A stretch of 49,164 bases of DNA from Nemertoderma westbladi (GCA_032718475.1 JAUCBJ010005964.1:1-49164), one strand, 5' to 3'. Positions 22,470-34,630 are shown, counted from the first letter of the stretch. The notes: a model not told the origin generated them from the sequence alone. Translations and numbers: made by a program.

Positions 22470-22696
22470 CAAAAAAACTATTGAATGTTAATACTGCCGC
22501 TCTATTACAGCAGTTAGAATGTGTTGATTTATTTAATCAGTGTCGCCTCGTATAATTACAATTTAATTAATTGTTTCATAAATTTTAATATTATCACTAT
22601 TAATTTTAGAATTTCGATACAAATTATAATAATATTTATAACATTAAGAGCTTCTATCCTCAGAGGAATGGAAAATATTTCAGAGAAAATTATATA

Positions 22697-23424
22697 ATGG
22701 CGACGTGGCGGCACTAGGGTAGAGGAGTGGGACACCTTTATCTGGTGCATGGCGACGTGGCGGCACTAGGGTAGAGGAGTGGGACACCTTTATCTGGTGC
22801 ATGGCGACGTGGCGGCACTAGGGTAGAGGAGTGGGACACCTTTATCTGGTGCATGGCGACGTGGCGGCACTAGGGTAGAGGAGTGGGACACCTTTATCTG
22901 GTGCATGGCGACGTGGCGGCACTAGGGTAGAGGAGTGGGACACCTTTATCTGGTGCATGGCGACGTGGCGGCACTAGGGTAGAGGAGTGGGACACCTTTA
23001 TCTGGTGCATGGCGACGTGGCGGCACTAGGGTAGAGGAGTGGGACACCTTTATCTGGTGCATGGCGACGTGGCGGCACTAGGGTAGAGGAGTGGGACACC
23101 TTTATCTGGTGCATGGCGACGTGGCGGCGCTAGGGTAGAGGAGTGGGACACCTTTATCTGGTGCATGGCGACGTGGCGGCACTAGGGTAGAGGAGTGGGA
23201 CACCTTTATCTGGTGCATGGCGACGTGGCGGCACTAGGGTAGAGGAGTGGGACACCTTTATCTGGTGCATGGCGACGTGGCGGCACTAGGGTAGAGGAGT
23301 GGGACACCTTTATCTGGTGCATGGCGACGTGGCGGCACTAGGGTAGAGGAGTGGGACACCTTTATCTGGTGCATGGCGACGTGGCGGCACTAGGGTAGAG
23401 GAGTGGGACACCTTTATCTGGTGC
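22697..23424. repeat. 52-bp minisatellite, exactly 14 units
   Basis: Fourteen head-to-tail units of 52 bp beginning ATGGCGACGTGGCGGCACTA. They are identical apart from one A-to-G change near 23129. The unit is much more GC-rich than the surroundings. Near-perfect identity implies recent expansion or homogenisation. Confidence 0.97.
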
Positions 23425-23554
23425 ATTTATGGGAGATTATTAATATTACTATTATTATTATTTAAGTATTATTCTAATGTAATTTATATCCGATGTTTTG
23501 TGCTTATAATAATAATTTTGCATTGTTTATAGCGGTTTGATGCAATATGGTGAA
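23425..23554. other. Spacer
   Basis: 130 bp of AT-rich sequence with no feature, up to the start of block A copy 2. Confidence 0.5.
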
Positions 23555-25107
23555 GCCAAATACTCCATTTAATCTAGCAAAACAAAGAAAAGTAATTCGC
23601 AATTAATACAAACCGAGTTTTATTGATACAATAAATTCTACTTTATTTATTACATTCCTTATTTTTTCACGAAAATTCTACAGAAATTGTCACTTTGCTG
23701 ACTTTACTGTGCCCAACGAAAGTTATAGTAACTGTAAGTCGCATACATTATAGTAATTACAATTTGCTAGTTAACGGAGAATCAAAAAAACAATTTGGTT
23801 TAGATAAATTGCCAATTAGTTTTGGGTAGATTTATTGGTGTATACTATGATATCATGGCATTTTACTAAGTAGATATATTATACCGGTACTGTTTGATAA
23901 ATAATAATAAATCACTCAATGATTTATTTATCAGTAATATTATTGTCTTATAGTACCCGCACTAAGTTATTGTTTTGATATGTTTATTACTAACTAATTT
24001 TGCTACGATTTCTGCCAAGCAGGTTTTCGCAATAAGGTCTATTCTAGAACCGCCATCATTACACCATCATCCTTAATATAATTAAATGTCTTCTAAAAAT
24101 CATGAACTTCTCTGTCATGGAAAGTCTATGGTGATAATGTTGAAAATTTCCGCATTAAACTTTCGCGGAAAAAAATTCGTAGATGAAAATTAGCATTTAT
24201 CGCATGCCGCACAACATGCAGCACCCGAAACTCTTTTTTTTGTATTAAAAAATATTTGTAAATAAATTGAGTTACTATATTCAGGGTTATGGTGTATAGA
24301 ATATGTTGTGTAAACTCGTTCTGTTGCAGCCAATATTAAACCTAGGGTACGCGATTTATTAATGTTACTGTAAGACAAATAGGCTATTTGTATTATAGAC
24401 CTAGTTTTAGATCATTGATATTTTACAAGTAAAAAATAACAGATTAAAAACAGAAGAATAAAAACAGCAACTTATTTATTGATCTGTAGCTAATTATTGT
24501 AAAAAAACCGCATGAAATTATTTGTCATTTTGGTTGCTTTTTTTGTAGAATTCATGTAAATGGTCTTTCTATTGGAGGGTCCCGTTCTCAGACATTACGG
24601 TGGACAACTGTAGGACAACAACACCCATAACAAAATATCAGTTTCAATCAAGTTTAGTTTTTATATTAAAGTGCAAAAATTGCTAGAAAACCATTGAATT
24701 AAAAAATAAATTGATAGTAAAAATAGTATTAGATAGTAAAAATATTATTAGATTTGTTTTAGATTTATCAGTAAATAAAGGTTTTGCGCTGTAAATTATT
24801 TATTTTATCTGGATAATGTTTCGTTCCCAAACAACATACGGCAGTGGAACCGCAATGTCTGCGACTGAATTGTCTGTCACTGTATTGTCTGAGATCAAAT
24901 GGTCCAAATAGTAATTTTACTTTTTTTCACTTTGTTGTATATAAAAGTAGTACAATTTGTGGCGTAAATTGTATAACATGTATCTGTTTTACCATGAAAA
25001 GATTTATTGATGGACTAACTTAACTCATTTTCCATTTAATTTATCAAGTTTCCTTGTTAAACCATTGATGAATCTATTTATTGGTGTCAGTCCATGTATT
25101 TTTTATG

Positions 25108-25857
25108 AAAATACATACATAGGCCCCACACCTAATATACAAACACATTTAGTGTAGTACCGGTACCATATTATTATACATACTGTATGTATTAAACTTG
25201 TATCCATTCTTATTAAAATACATACATAGGCCCCTCACCTAATATACAAACACATTTAGTGTAGTACCGGTACCATATTATTATACATACTGTATGTATT
25301 AAACTTGTATCCATTCTTATTAAAATACATACATAGGCCCCTCACCTAATATACAAACACATTTAGTGTAGTACCGGTACCATATTATTATACATACTGT
25401 ATGTATTAAACTTGTATCCATTCTTATTAAAATACATACATAGGCCCCTCACCTAATATACAAACACATTTAGTGTAGTACCGGTACCATATTATTATAC
25501 ATACTGTATGTATTAAACTTGTATCCATTCTTATTAAAATACATACATAGGCCCCTCACCTAATATACAAACACATTTAGTGTAGTACCGGTACCATATT
25601 ATTATACATACTGTATGTATTAAACTTGTATCCATTCTTATTAAAATACATACATAGGCCCCTACACCTAATATACAAACACATTTAGTGTAGTACCGGT
25701 ACCATATTATTATACATACTGTATGTATTAAACTTGTATCCATTCTTATTAAAATACATACATAGGCCCCTCACCTAATATACAAACACATTTAGTGTAG
25801 TACCGGTACCATATTATTATACATACTGTATGTATTAAACTTGTATCCATTCTTATT
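25108..25857. repeat. 107-bp minisatellite, 7 units (block A copy 2)
   Basis: Same seven units, the same 750-bp total and the same variant units in positions 1 and 6 as the array at 17355-18104. The array therefore existed in this form before block A was duplicated. Confidence 0.95.
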
Positions 25858-26193
25858 TTCCATTTTATATTACTAGTGTATATTAAAATATTATTGGATC
25901 GATGTTCTAACAAATTACTTTAATAATAAGAATGTTATAACAAACAAATCTACTCTCTCTAACCGGTGAGGCAGAAAAACAGCCTACGAACAGACAAAAC
26001 TCACCAGAAAAACAATCCCGCGCAGCAAATCCTAAACTAATAACGCTGATGGTCCGACTATATCCGTAAACTTGCCGCGGTGTGATTTATATGGGGGTGG
26101 GTTTGCTAGCTAAATACTAGCGAGCTATTCAGCAGACCAAAATTCACAGTCGTATATATAATAGAAAAGAAACAAAACAAGGTTCTAGAACAC

Positions 26194-26303
26194 GTGTGTG
26201 TGTGTGTGTGTGTGTGGGGGGGGGGGGGGGTGTATGTGTGTGTAGGGGTGTGGGGGTGTGTGTGTGTGTGTGGGGGTGGGGGTGTGTGTGTGTGTGGGGT
26301 GTG
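26194..26303. repeat. GT / poly-G microsatellite at the A-B junction
   Basis: GT runs with G-tracts, sharing the first interruptions with 18442-18638 but lacking its GTTTGT part. It marks the junction between blocks A and B. Confidence 0.85.
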
Positions 26304-26318
26304 TTCTGCCGGATGGTG

Positions 26319-26773
26319 CAAACCGGGGAGACATACTGTACTTTTGACCCGCAAAGCGGGGAGCGATTTCAAACCGGGGAGCTCCCCGGTTTGTAAGACG
26401 TCTATAATCATATTAAGGAGGTCAAATATAATCAGTATGACGTCATTTTTTATAAATATAATTTTATTTTATATCATCCCCGGTTTGTGTTTATGAAGCG
26501 AACTTGGTGTGTCTATGAATGTGGAGTGTATCGGAATTTATGGTCCCCGGTTTGTGTGAAAAATATCCGTGCTCCCCGCTTTGTAATATTCGCCGCTAGA
26601 TGTCGCAAAATCGTAGGTGAAAAATTATACGAAGCCAATAACGGAGTGTGACAGTCCCCGGTTTGCTACTATCCCGCCTAGCAGCCTAGTAAGAACTAAG
26701 TAGATTACCTGTACCTCTACATATGTCGCAAATTTCCATAAACCAATAATTGAGTGTGTCGCTCCCCGGTTTG
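26319..26773. promoter_or_regulatory. Cluster of CCCCGGTTTG motifs around a palindrome (copy 1)
   Basis: Reverse-oriented copies start at 26319 and 26352 (the latter as CAAAGCGGGG). A perfect 24-bp palindrome made of CAAACCGGGGAG and its reverse complement lies at 26370-26393. Forward copies start at 26478, 26545, 26574 (as CCCCGCTTTG), 26656 and 26764. Related CCCCGCTTCG sites recur in each 236-bp repeat. Orientation flips at the palindrome. The function is unknown; clustered protein-binding sites are the simplest reading. Confidence 0.6.
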
Positions 26774-26779
26774 AAAATG

Positions 26780-27362
26780 TTGTGCCTTTATTTTGTTAGT
26801 AGAAATGCATGGCTAATTACATGTATTTTAATTAAACATATCAATATGTTCAAAAACTGTTCCAATATGTACGACGCTAATGAAAATCAACTCTAATAAA
26901 AAAATTTTCCTTCGTTTGCAGAGATGGTGTATACATATGTGCACTTTTCCTCATGTTGTATTTTTTATTCCAGCAAAATCATATCTTTAAAAGTGTCCTT
27001 AAATTTTGCATGTATGTATAAGGCCCAGGACGCATCGTGTGCCCTAGGGGTCTCATCATGTGAAAAAAAAAGTTTCCAGGGGAACTTGTTTTTGAAAAAA
27101 ATACGATATAATTGAAGTCAATAAAACCATAATAGATACAAACTTGCGGTTTCCCAACTCAAATAAAGGGTTAGGTGAGCACACTACTATGGTTAATTAG
27201 AAAATTCAGTTACATAAGACGCTGCAAAAATTTACGTTAATTACGCTAATCTAACGTTATAGACTATCTTGTCTTCGGTTAGGGAAAAAGTTTCAAAAAA
27301 ATAAATTTTCCAACCGTTTCATAACAGTTCAATAGCTAAATGTCCACAAAACATTAATCCTA
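26780..27362. other. AT-rich spacer in block B copy 1
   Basis: Nothing recognisable. A 63-codon ORF (26924-27115) is kept in copy 2 (40184-40375) but only as expected from the high overall identity. Confidence 0.45.
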
Positions 27363-27598
27363 AACGTAAAGCTGACGTTTAATTAAATTAAATGTTAATT
27401 AAGCAACTCCTGAAAGTTCATCTCATCCACGCCACGCCCTACATTTAGATCTAACCGGGAGTCGTTGCTCATATACTACTCTCCTTCCATATGATTAACT
27501 TTAATAATATGAATTCAGTTATGTTCCCCGCTTCGATAACGAAAATAAATGTCTGTGTCAACAAGCATTGTTTTGGGTTAACAAAACGATGTACTTTT
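27363..27598. repeat. 236-bp direct repeat, left of the 30-bp array (copy 1)
   Basis: Begins AACGTAAAGC and ends GTACTTTTTGT. It is nearly identical to 31322-31557 on the other side of the array, with a few substitutions and a 3-bp difference near 27478. The array starts immediately at its end. Confidence 0.93.
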
Positions 27599-30500
27599 TG
27601 TAATCAGTACTACAAAATACGAACAACTGGTAATCCGTACTACAAAATACGAACAACTGGTAATCAGTACTACATAATACGAACAACTGGTAATCAGTAC
27701 TACAAAATACGAACAACTGGTAATCCGTACTACAAAATACGAACAACTGGTAATCAGTACTACAAAATACGAACAACTGGTAATCCGTACTACAAAATAC
27801 GAACAACTGGTAATCCGTACTACAAAATACGAACAACTGGTAATCAGTACTACATAATACGAACAACTGGTAATCAGTACTACAAAATACGAACAACTGG
27901 TAATCCGTACTACAAAATACGAACAACTGGTAATCAGTACTACATAATACGAACAACTGGTAATCAGTACTACAAAATACGAACAACTGGTAATCCGTAC
28001 TACAAAATACGAACAACTGGTAATCAGTACTACAAAATACGAACAACTGGTAATCCGTACTACATAATACGAACAACTGGTAATCAGTACTACATAATAC
28101 GAACAACTGGTAATCAGTACTACATAATACGGACAACTGGTAATCAGTACTACATAATACGAACAACAACTGGTAATTAGTACTACAAAATACGAACAAC
28201 TGGTAATCCGTACTACATAATACGAACAACTGGTAATCCGTACTACATAATACGAACAACTGGTAATCAGTACTACATAATACGAACACAACTGGTAATT
28301 AGTACTACAAAATACGAACAACTGGTAAACCGTACTACATAATACGAACGACTGGTAATCAGTACTACACAATACGAACGACTGGTAATCAGTACTACAA
28401 AATACGAACAACTGGTAATCAGTACTACAAAATACGAACAACTGGTAATCAGTACTACACAATACGAACGACTGGTAATCAGTACTACATAATACGAACG
28501 ACTGGTAATCAGTACTACATAATACGAACGACTGGTAATCAGTACTACATAATACGAACAACAACTGGTAATCCGTACTACATAATACGAACAACAACTG
28601 GTAATTAGTACTACAAAATACGAACAACTGGTAATCAGTACTACAAAATACGAACAATTGGTAATCAGTACTACATAATACGAACAACTGGTAATCCGTA
28701 CAACAAAATACGAACAACTGGTAATCCGTACTACATAATACGAACAACTGGTAATCCGTACTACATAATACGAACAACAACTGGTAATCAGTACTACATA
28801 ATACGAACAACTGGTAAACCGTACTACATAATACGAACAACTGGTAAACCGTACTACATAATACGAACAACAACTGGTAATCAGTACTACATAATACGAA
28901 CAACAACTGGTAATCAGTACTACATAATACGAACGACTGGTAATCAGTACTACATAATACGAACGACTGGTAATCAGTACTACAAAATACGAACAACTGG
29001 TAATCAGTACTACACAATACGAACGACTGGTAATCAGTACTACATAATACGAACGACTGGTAATCAGTACTACATAATACGAACAACTGGTAATCCGTAC
29101 TACATAATACGAACAACAACTGGTAATCCGTACTACATAATACGAACAACAACTGGTAATTAGTACTACATAATACGAACAACTGGTAATCAGTACTATA
29201 TAATACGAACAACTGGTAATCCGTACTACAAAATACGAACAACTGGTAATCAGTACTACAAAATACGAACAACTGGTAATCAGTACTACATAATACGAAC
29301 AACTGGTAATCCGTACTACATAATACGAACAACAACTGGTAATCCGTACTACATAATACGAACAACAACTGGTAATCCGTACTACATAATACGAACAACA
29401 ACTGGTAATCAGTACTACATAATACGAACAACTGGTAATCAGTACTATATAATACGAACAACTGGTAATCAGTACTACAAAATACGAACAACTGGTAATC
29501 AGTACTACAAAATACGAACAACTGGTAATCAGTACTACATAATACGAACAACTGGTAATCCGTACTACATAATACGAACAACAACTGGTAATCCGTACTA
29601 CATAATACGAACAACAACTGGTAATTAGTACTACAAAATACGAACAACTGGTAATCAGTACTACAAAATACGAACAACTGGTAATCAGTACTATATAATA
29701 CGAACAACTGGTAATCAGTACTACAAAATACGAACAACTGGTAATCAGTACTACAAAATACGAACAATTGGTAATCAGTACTACATAATACGAACAACAA
29801 CTGGTAATCCGTACTACATAATACGAACAACAACTGGTAATTAGTACTACAAAATACGAACAACTGGTAATCAGTACTACAAAATACGAACAATTGGTAA
29901 TCAGTACTACATAATACGAACAACTGGTAATCCGTACAACAAAATACGAACAACTGGTAATCCGTACTACATAATACGAACAACTGGTAATCCGTACTAC
30001 ATAATACGAACAACAACTGGTAATCAGTACTACATAATACGAACAACTGGTAAACCGTACTACATAATACGAACAACTGGTAAACCGTACTACATAATAC
30101 GAACAACAACTGGTAATCAGTACTACATAATACGAACAACAACTGGTAATCAGTACTACAAAATACGAACAACTGGTAATCCGTACTACATAATACGAAC
30201 AACTGGTAATCCGTACTACATAATACGAACAACAACTGGTAATCAGTACTACATAATACGAACAACTGGTAAACCGTACTACATAATACGAACAACTGGT
30301 AAACCGTACTACATAATACGAACAACAACTGGTAATCAGTACTACATAATACGAACAACAACTGGTAATCCGTACTACATAATACGAACAACTGGTAAAC
30401 CGTACTACATAATACGAACAACTGGTAAACCGTACTACATAATACGAACAACTGGTAAACCGTACTACATAATACGAACAACAACTGGTAATCAGTACTA

Positions 30501-31157
30501 CAAAATACGAACAACTGGTAAACCGTACTACATAATACGAACAACTGGTAAACCGTACTACATAATACGAACAACAACTGGTAATCAGTACTACATAATA
30601 CGAACAACAACTGGTAATCCGTACTACATAATACGAACAACAACTGGTAATCAGTACTACAAAATACGAACAACTGGTAAACCGTACTACATAATACGAA
30701 CAACTGGTAAACCGTACTACATAATACGAACAACTGGTAAACCGTACTACATAATACGAACAACTGGTAAACCGTACTACATAATACGAACAACTGGTAA
30801 ACCGTACTACATAATACGAACAACAACTGGTAATCAGTACTACAAAATACGAACAACTGGTAAACCGTACTACATAATACGAACAACTGGTAAACCGTAC
30901 TACATAATACGAACAACAACTGGTAATCAGTACTACATAATACGAACAACAACTGGTAATCCGTACTACATAATACGAACAACTGGTAAACCGTACTACA
31001 TAATACGAACAACTGGTAAACCGTACTACATAATACGAACAACTGGTAAACCGTACTACATAATACGAACAACAACTGGTAATCAGTACTACAAAATACG
31101 AACAACTGGTAATCCGTACTACATAATACGAACAACTGGTAATCAGTACTACATAAT
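27598..31157. repeat. 30/33-bp satellite array, about 115 units (copy 1)
   Basis: The unit is GGTAATCAGTACTACAAAAT plus ACGAACAACT. It varies at CAG/CCG, ACAAAAT/ACATAAT and AATC/AAAC, and by a 3-bp insertion giving 33-bp units (ACAACAACT). Two of three frames on each strand lack stops in the unit, so ORFs of up to 1198 codons arise automatically on the minus strand. I treat it as non-coding satellite. Confidence 0.95.
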
Positions 31158-31321
31158 TTACTGTCTCTCGCCATAATAATGTATTATAATGCCTTATCTA
31201 TTCACAACTTAGTACATAGTTTCCTGCACAATACAAATACAATACAAATACAATACAAATAAAACATTTGTATATTAAAACAAAATACAACAAATATGCA
31301 CAGTAGTTACTACAAAATATG
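31158..31321. other. Spacer between array and right direct repeat (copy 1)
   Basis: AT-rich, with three ACAAATACAAT repeats near 31233-31262. No gene. Confidence 0.6.
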
Positions 31322-31557
31322 AACGTAAAGCAGACGTTTAATTTAATTAAATGTTAATTAAGCAACTCCTGAAAGTTCATCTCATCCACGCCACGCCCTA
31401 CATTTAGATCTAACCGGGAGTCGTTGCTCATATACTCTCCTTCCATATGATTATCTTTAATGATATGAATTCAGTTATGTTCCCCGCTTCGATAACGAAA
31501 ATAAATGTCTGTGTCAACAAGCATTGTTTTGGGTTAACAAAACGATGTACTTTTTGT
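31322..31557. repeat. 236-bp direct repeat, right of the 30-bp array (copy 1)
   Basis: Second copy of 27363-27598. It abuts the 3' end of the recombinase gene (stop codon at 31572 on the minus strand). Confidence 0.93.
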
Positions 31558-32317
31558 CAGCTACTTGTGTTTTAGTTGTTTTTCACTGATAGCTCTTCTA
31601 AGATTTTCTTCCGATTGTTCCGATAATAGTCTTTGACATTTCGCCATGTTCTACCACTTAGCACGGGATTTTCAATTATTAACTTTTCCAGAGGATCTTT
31701 ACCTGGTAGCTTTTCAAGTAAAAGCATCTCCTGAATTCCATTAAGATTCGTCAAGGCCGTTGATTCCGCCATGGTCCAGGGTCTTTTTATTATTGGTTTG
31801 CGTACCGGTACTGAATAAAAAAAGATAGATGTGAATAAGTAACGTTATCAGTTTATCACGTTTAGGATACCATAAGCACAATAATATGATTATAATATTT
31901 AATGCCAAAATGTGCCATTTTTCTATTTAATTTCTAATAAGGTGCTTACAATGTAGCATTGTAACATGAATGAAATATTAATATTATGGAATTAAATAAG
32001 TATAACAGCAATTTATTGCACACTACTACTATTTATACAAACAAGCAGTACTCTTCTTGTTCTTGGCTAAAGTACAAGATGCTGAATTCTTTACAGCAAC
32101 AGTACAAATAAAGTTAATTTCCCATAGAGTAAAATAATTATTCATTAATATAATGTTACCGTTTCGATAAAAACAATGACGGTGAATTTCATTGAAAAAA
32201 GTTATGTTAATTGACATTATTTTCTATTATCAAAACGGGGAATTTTTAAAAAGAATAAGACATGAATACCTAAAATTTTCATGTTATTAATAAAAGTTCA
32301 GTTTTTAAGCACAAAAT

Positions 32318-32425
32318 AGTCGGCTGAAGCCTGAGGCTACCCGAAGGTAGGGGTGGACGCTACTCCTATCCTAAGAATTGCTCCCAGTTATTTAACTGGT
32401 ACTCATTTTATCGACCTCAGGGCAG
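32318..32425. other. Possible SINE-like remnant in intron 2
   Basis: The stretch with TTATTTAACTGGTACTCATT and TATCGACCTCAGGGCAGG resembles the body of widespread invertebrate SINE-like repeats. It is present in both block B copies (also 44046-44160). Weak call made from memory of such repeats only. Confidence 0.2.
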
Positions 32426-32565
32426 GGACTTGCATCGAATCGAATCGAAAGCAATTTTTCGTCTTCTATTTCCCATATATTTTTCGATTCGATTTCGATT
32501 CGATTCAGCACAATTTCGATTCGACTCAAGTAAAAAATTTCGACTTCGATTCGATTATTCGACCT
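32425..32565. repeat. Degenerate TCGAAT/ATTCGA hexamer repeat (intron 2, copy 1)
   Basis: Repeated ATCGAATCGAATCG, TTCGATTCGATTTCGATTCG and similar. The hexamer is nearly self-complementary. It is also present in copy 2 at about 44166-44300. Confidence 0.8.
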
Positions 32566-33073
32566 ATGAATATTAACTTAATTATTTGTCATTAAATATA
32601 CATTATAAATTGTATTCTTAACCTGTATTTTCAAAATTCGATATGCCAATAGCTCTGCTCGTGGATGAAGTAGGGGATGGCCGACCAATACTCCTATGAT
32701 CATCAATCCCATCAACACCAATTTGAACAGCAGCAGCAACTTGATCATAACCTTCTATTTGAGTAACAGGTTCGACGTCAGAATCTGAATCTGAATTGTC
32801 CATAAGGTGGTCTATAAATGAAAAGAATGAAAATTATTGTAAAATGTAGGAATGGAAAGATAATACATAACCTAGAAATTGTAAGTTGAAATCCCATCTC
32901 GCCAAATTTAATTTTCTCCTTCATGTTAAATTATCAATTTAGGGATGCAGATTAAAGTCGCACGTTATTCCAACCAAAACAATAAACCCAATCAATAGAA
33001 CAGGTTACAGATTCATTGTTGGGAGTAATCAGCTGTTATTTGCTTCGATTTACCCCATTTTGATTGCGCTGGA

Positions 33074-33093
33074 CCCCCCCCCCCCCCCCCCCC
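33074..33093. repeat. Poly-C tract in intron 1 (copy 1)
   Basis: A run of 20 C between exon 1 and exon 2 of the recombinase gene. The copy 2 counterpart (44808-44825) has 18. Confidence 0.95.
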
Positions 33094-33445
33094 TCTTACC
33101 TACAGATAAGATACCTAGATAAATATTAAATAGACACACTCACCTATAGAATTATCATTCAGGATATCCTCCAGATTACGCCCTTTAAATTCAGCCAGGT
33201 TGCCCTTCTCCATTACCATGAACAGCTTGGATAACTTGGTTACCCTCTGGACTTTATCAGGTAAGCGGTAAAACTCTCGATGAACGCGTATGTCGTGGCC
33301 CATAAAACCTGCCAACAGCTCGAGGTCTTGTTCGCTAAGATTTAGCATAGCCACACTTGTGGCAATATGCTTACGTAACTTCGTAGATGTCATAGCCTTT
33401 GGATTTGTGAGGTTGACAACAGAAACAAGGCTGTGCAGAGCATCA

Positions 33446-34630
33446 TATCCTCGGACGTATCCTTCTTCAAGGCCTTTGATTCAGTCTCTCGCTCACGTAT
33501 GTTCAGCATACTTTCATTATATGGGATTCCTGATGAAATTATTGCAGCAATCAGATCAGTATACGATGGTTCGACAACATTTGTGTCTACTGTTGACGGT
33601 GACACAGAACCATTTGAAGTGTTATGGGGCGTCCTCCAAGGAGACACACTTGCACCATTCTTGTTCATTATTGTGGTTGACTATGTTCTACGCATGTCCT
33701 TAGATCATCATAATGATGATGGGGTGATGATAACTCCACCTACTGGCTCCAGAAGTCGAGGAAATCCTGCCAAGTACCTAACTGATCTAGACTTTGCTGA
33801 TGACTTAGGAGTACTCTCAGAATCATTAGAGGGAGCCCAGCGGCTCCTCAGCTCATTAGAACATGCTGCTTCTAGTGTTGGTCTTTTTATTAACTCCAGA
33901 AAGACCAAAATTCTGACAGTTAACTTTGAAAGTCCTCAGCAAGTCTCTGATCGGATGAGCATAAGCTCAAAGGATGGTATGCTTGAGCATGTGGACGACT
34001 TCTGTTACCTGGGATCATGGATCCGGAAGTCAGGTGAGGACCTTCGAATACGTAAGGGAAAGGCATGGGCAGCCTTGAATAGGCTTTCCAGGATTTGGAA
34101 GTCACCTAGAATTAATCGGAAACTTAAGGTCCGATTATTTAGAGCAGCAGTAGTTCCAGTACTCCTCTACGGGAGTCCATGCTGGGCTCTAACTGCTGAG
34201 GATACCAAATCTCTGGATGGCACATTCACAAGAATGCTACGCCGGGTACATTGTGTCAAGTACAATGCACACATCTCCAACCAGACACTATATAACATTG
34301 GAGGTGTCTCATTGGTTCCCCCAAGCTTGACACTAGAACAAAATCGCCTCCGCTTTGCAGGACATTGCTTTCGCCGTGAGGACCAGCCAGTGCATAATCT
34401 TGTACTTTGGCAGCCTCATGGAGTGAATAAGCATGGTGGACAGCCCATGACTTTCTTGAGACGCATCTTAAAGGACACTGGCCTTAAAGATGCGGATGAT
34501 CTAGCAAATGTCATGGGTGATAGGGAGTTGTGGCGGTGCAATTTTGTTGACAAGCCGGCACAGCATTCTTAAAAATGCAGCTGCAATGCAGCATGCCGAT
34601 CCTAGTAGTCCTAGTAGTATCCTCGGACGT
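33446..34630 (+). mobile_element. 5'-truncated non-LTR retrotransposon with 13-bp target-site duplication
   Basis: The body 33459-34617 is absent from the matching position in copy 2 (about 45181-45195). TATCCTCGGACGT occurs at both edges (33446-33458 and 34618-34630), a target-site duplication. The open frame to the stop at 34570-34572 starts inside reverse-transcriptase motif A (FFKAFDSV). It continues with GVLQGDTLAPFLF (motif B region), DLDFADDLGVL (motif C as FADD), thumb, and the C-terminal HCFRREDQPVHNLVLWQPHG segment. The 3' end is a short CCTAGTAGT-type tandem tail rather than poly-A, as in some RTE- or L2-like lines; clade not settled. Endonuclease and the RT fingers are missing, so it is dead on arrival, by incomplete reverse transcription. 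Confidence 0.93.

Larger units (their letters stand above)
19662..22696. other. Long non-coding interval between the block A copies
   Basis: About 3 kb with no supported gene. It holds a strong 23-bp-arm hairpin (21056-21112), a (CAGC)n microsatellite near 21770-21786, AT palindromes near 20868-20895 and a MITE-like element (22301-22469). The short ORF at 20900-21142 contains the hairpin and is not convincing. Confidence 0.5.
23555..26303. repeat. Block A, copy 2
   Basis: Direct copy of 15794-18640, with the same order: AT-rich part, 107-bp array, GT/G tract. The GT tract is shorter and passes directly into block B copy 1 at TTCTGCCGG (26304 onward). Gene content as in copy 1: none supported. 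Confidence 0.92.

Noticed and set aside
27598-31157. CRISPR array
   Set aside because: Repeats of 30 bp are contiguous with no unique spacers, there are no cas genes, and the context is eukaryotic.
27578-31174. 1198-codon minus-strand ORF and the 229- and 243-codon ORFs across the 30-bp array
   Set aside because: The 30-bp unit lacks stops in two of three frames on each strand, so long ORFs arise automatically; the minus ORF even changes register midway. Nothing protein-like beyond the repeat.
33290-33703. Plus-strand 137-codon ORF near the LINE left junction
   Set aside because: Joins antisense recombinase sequence to an out-of-frame part of the LINE; artefact of the insertion.
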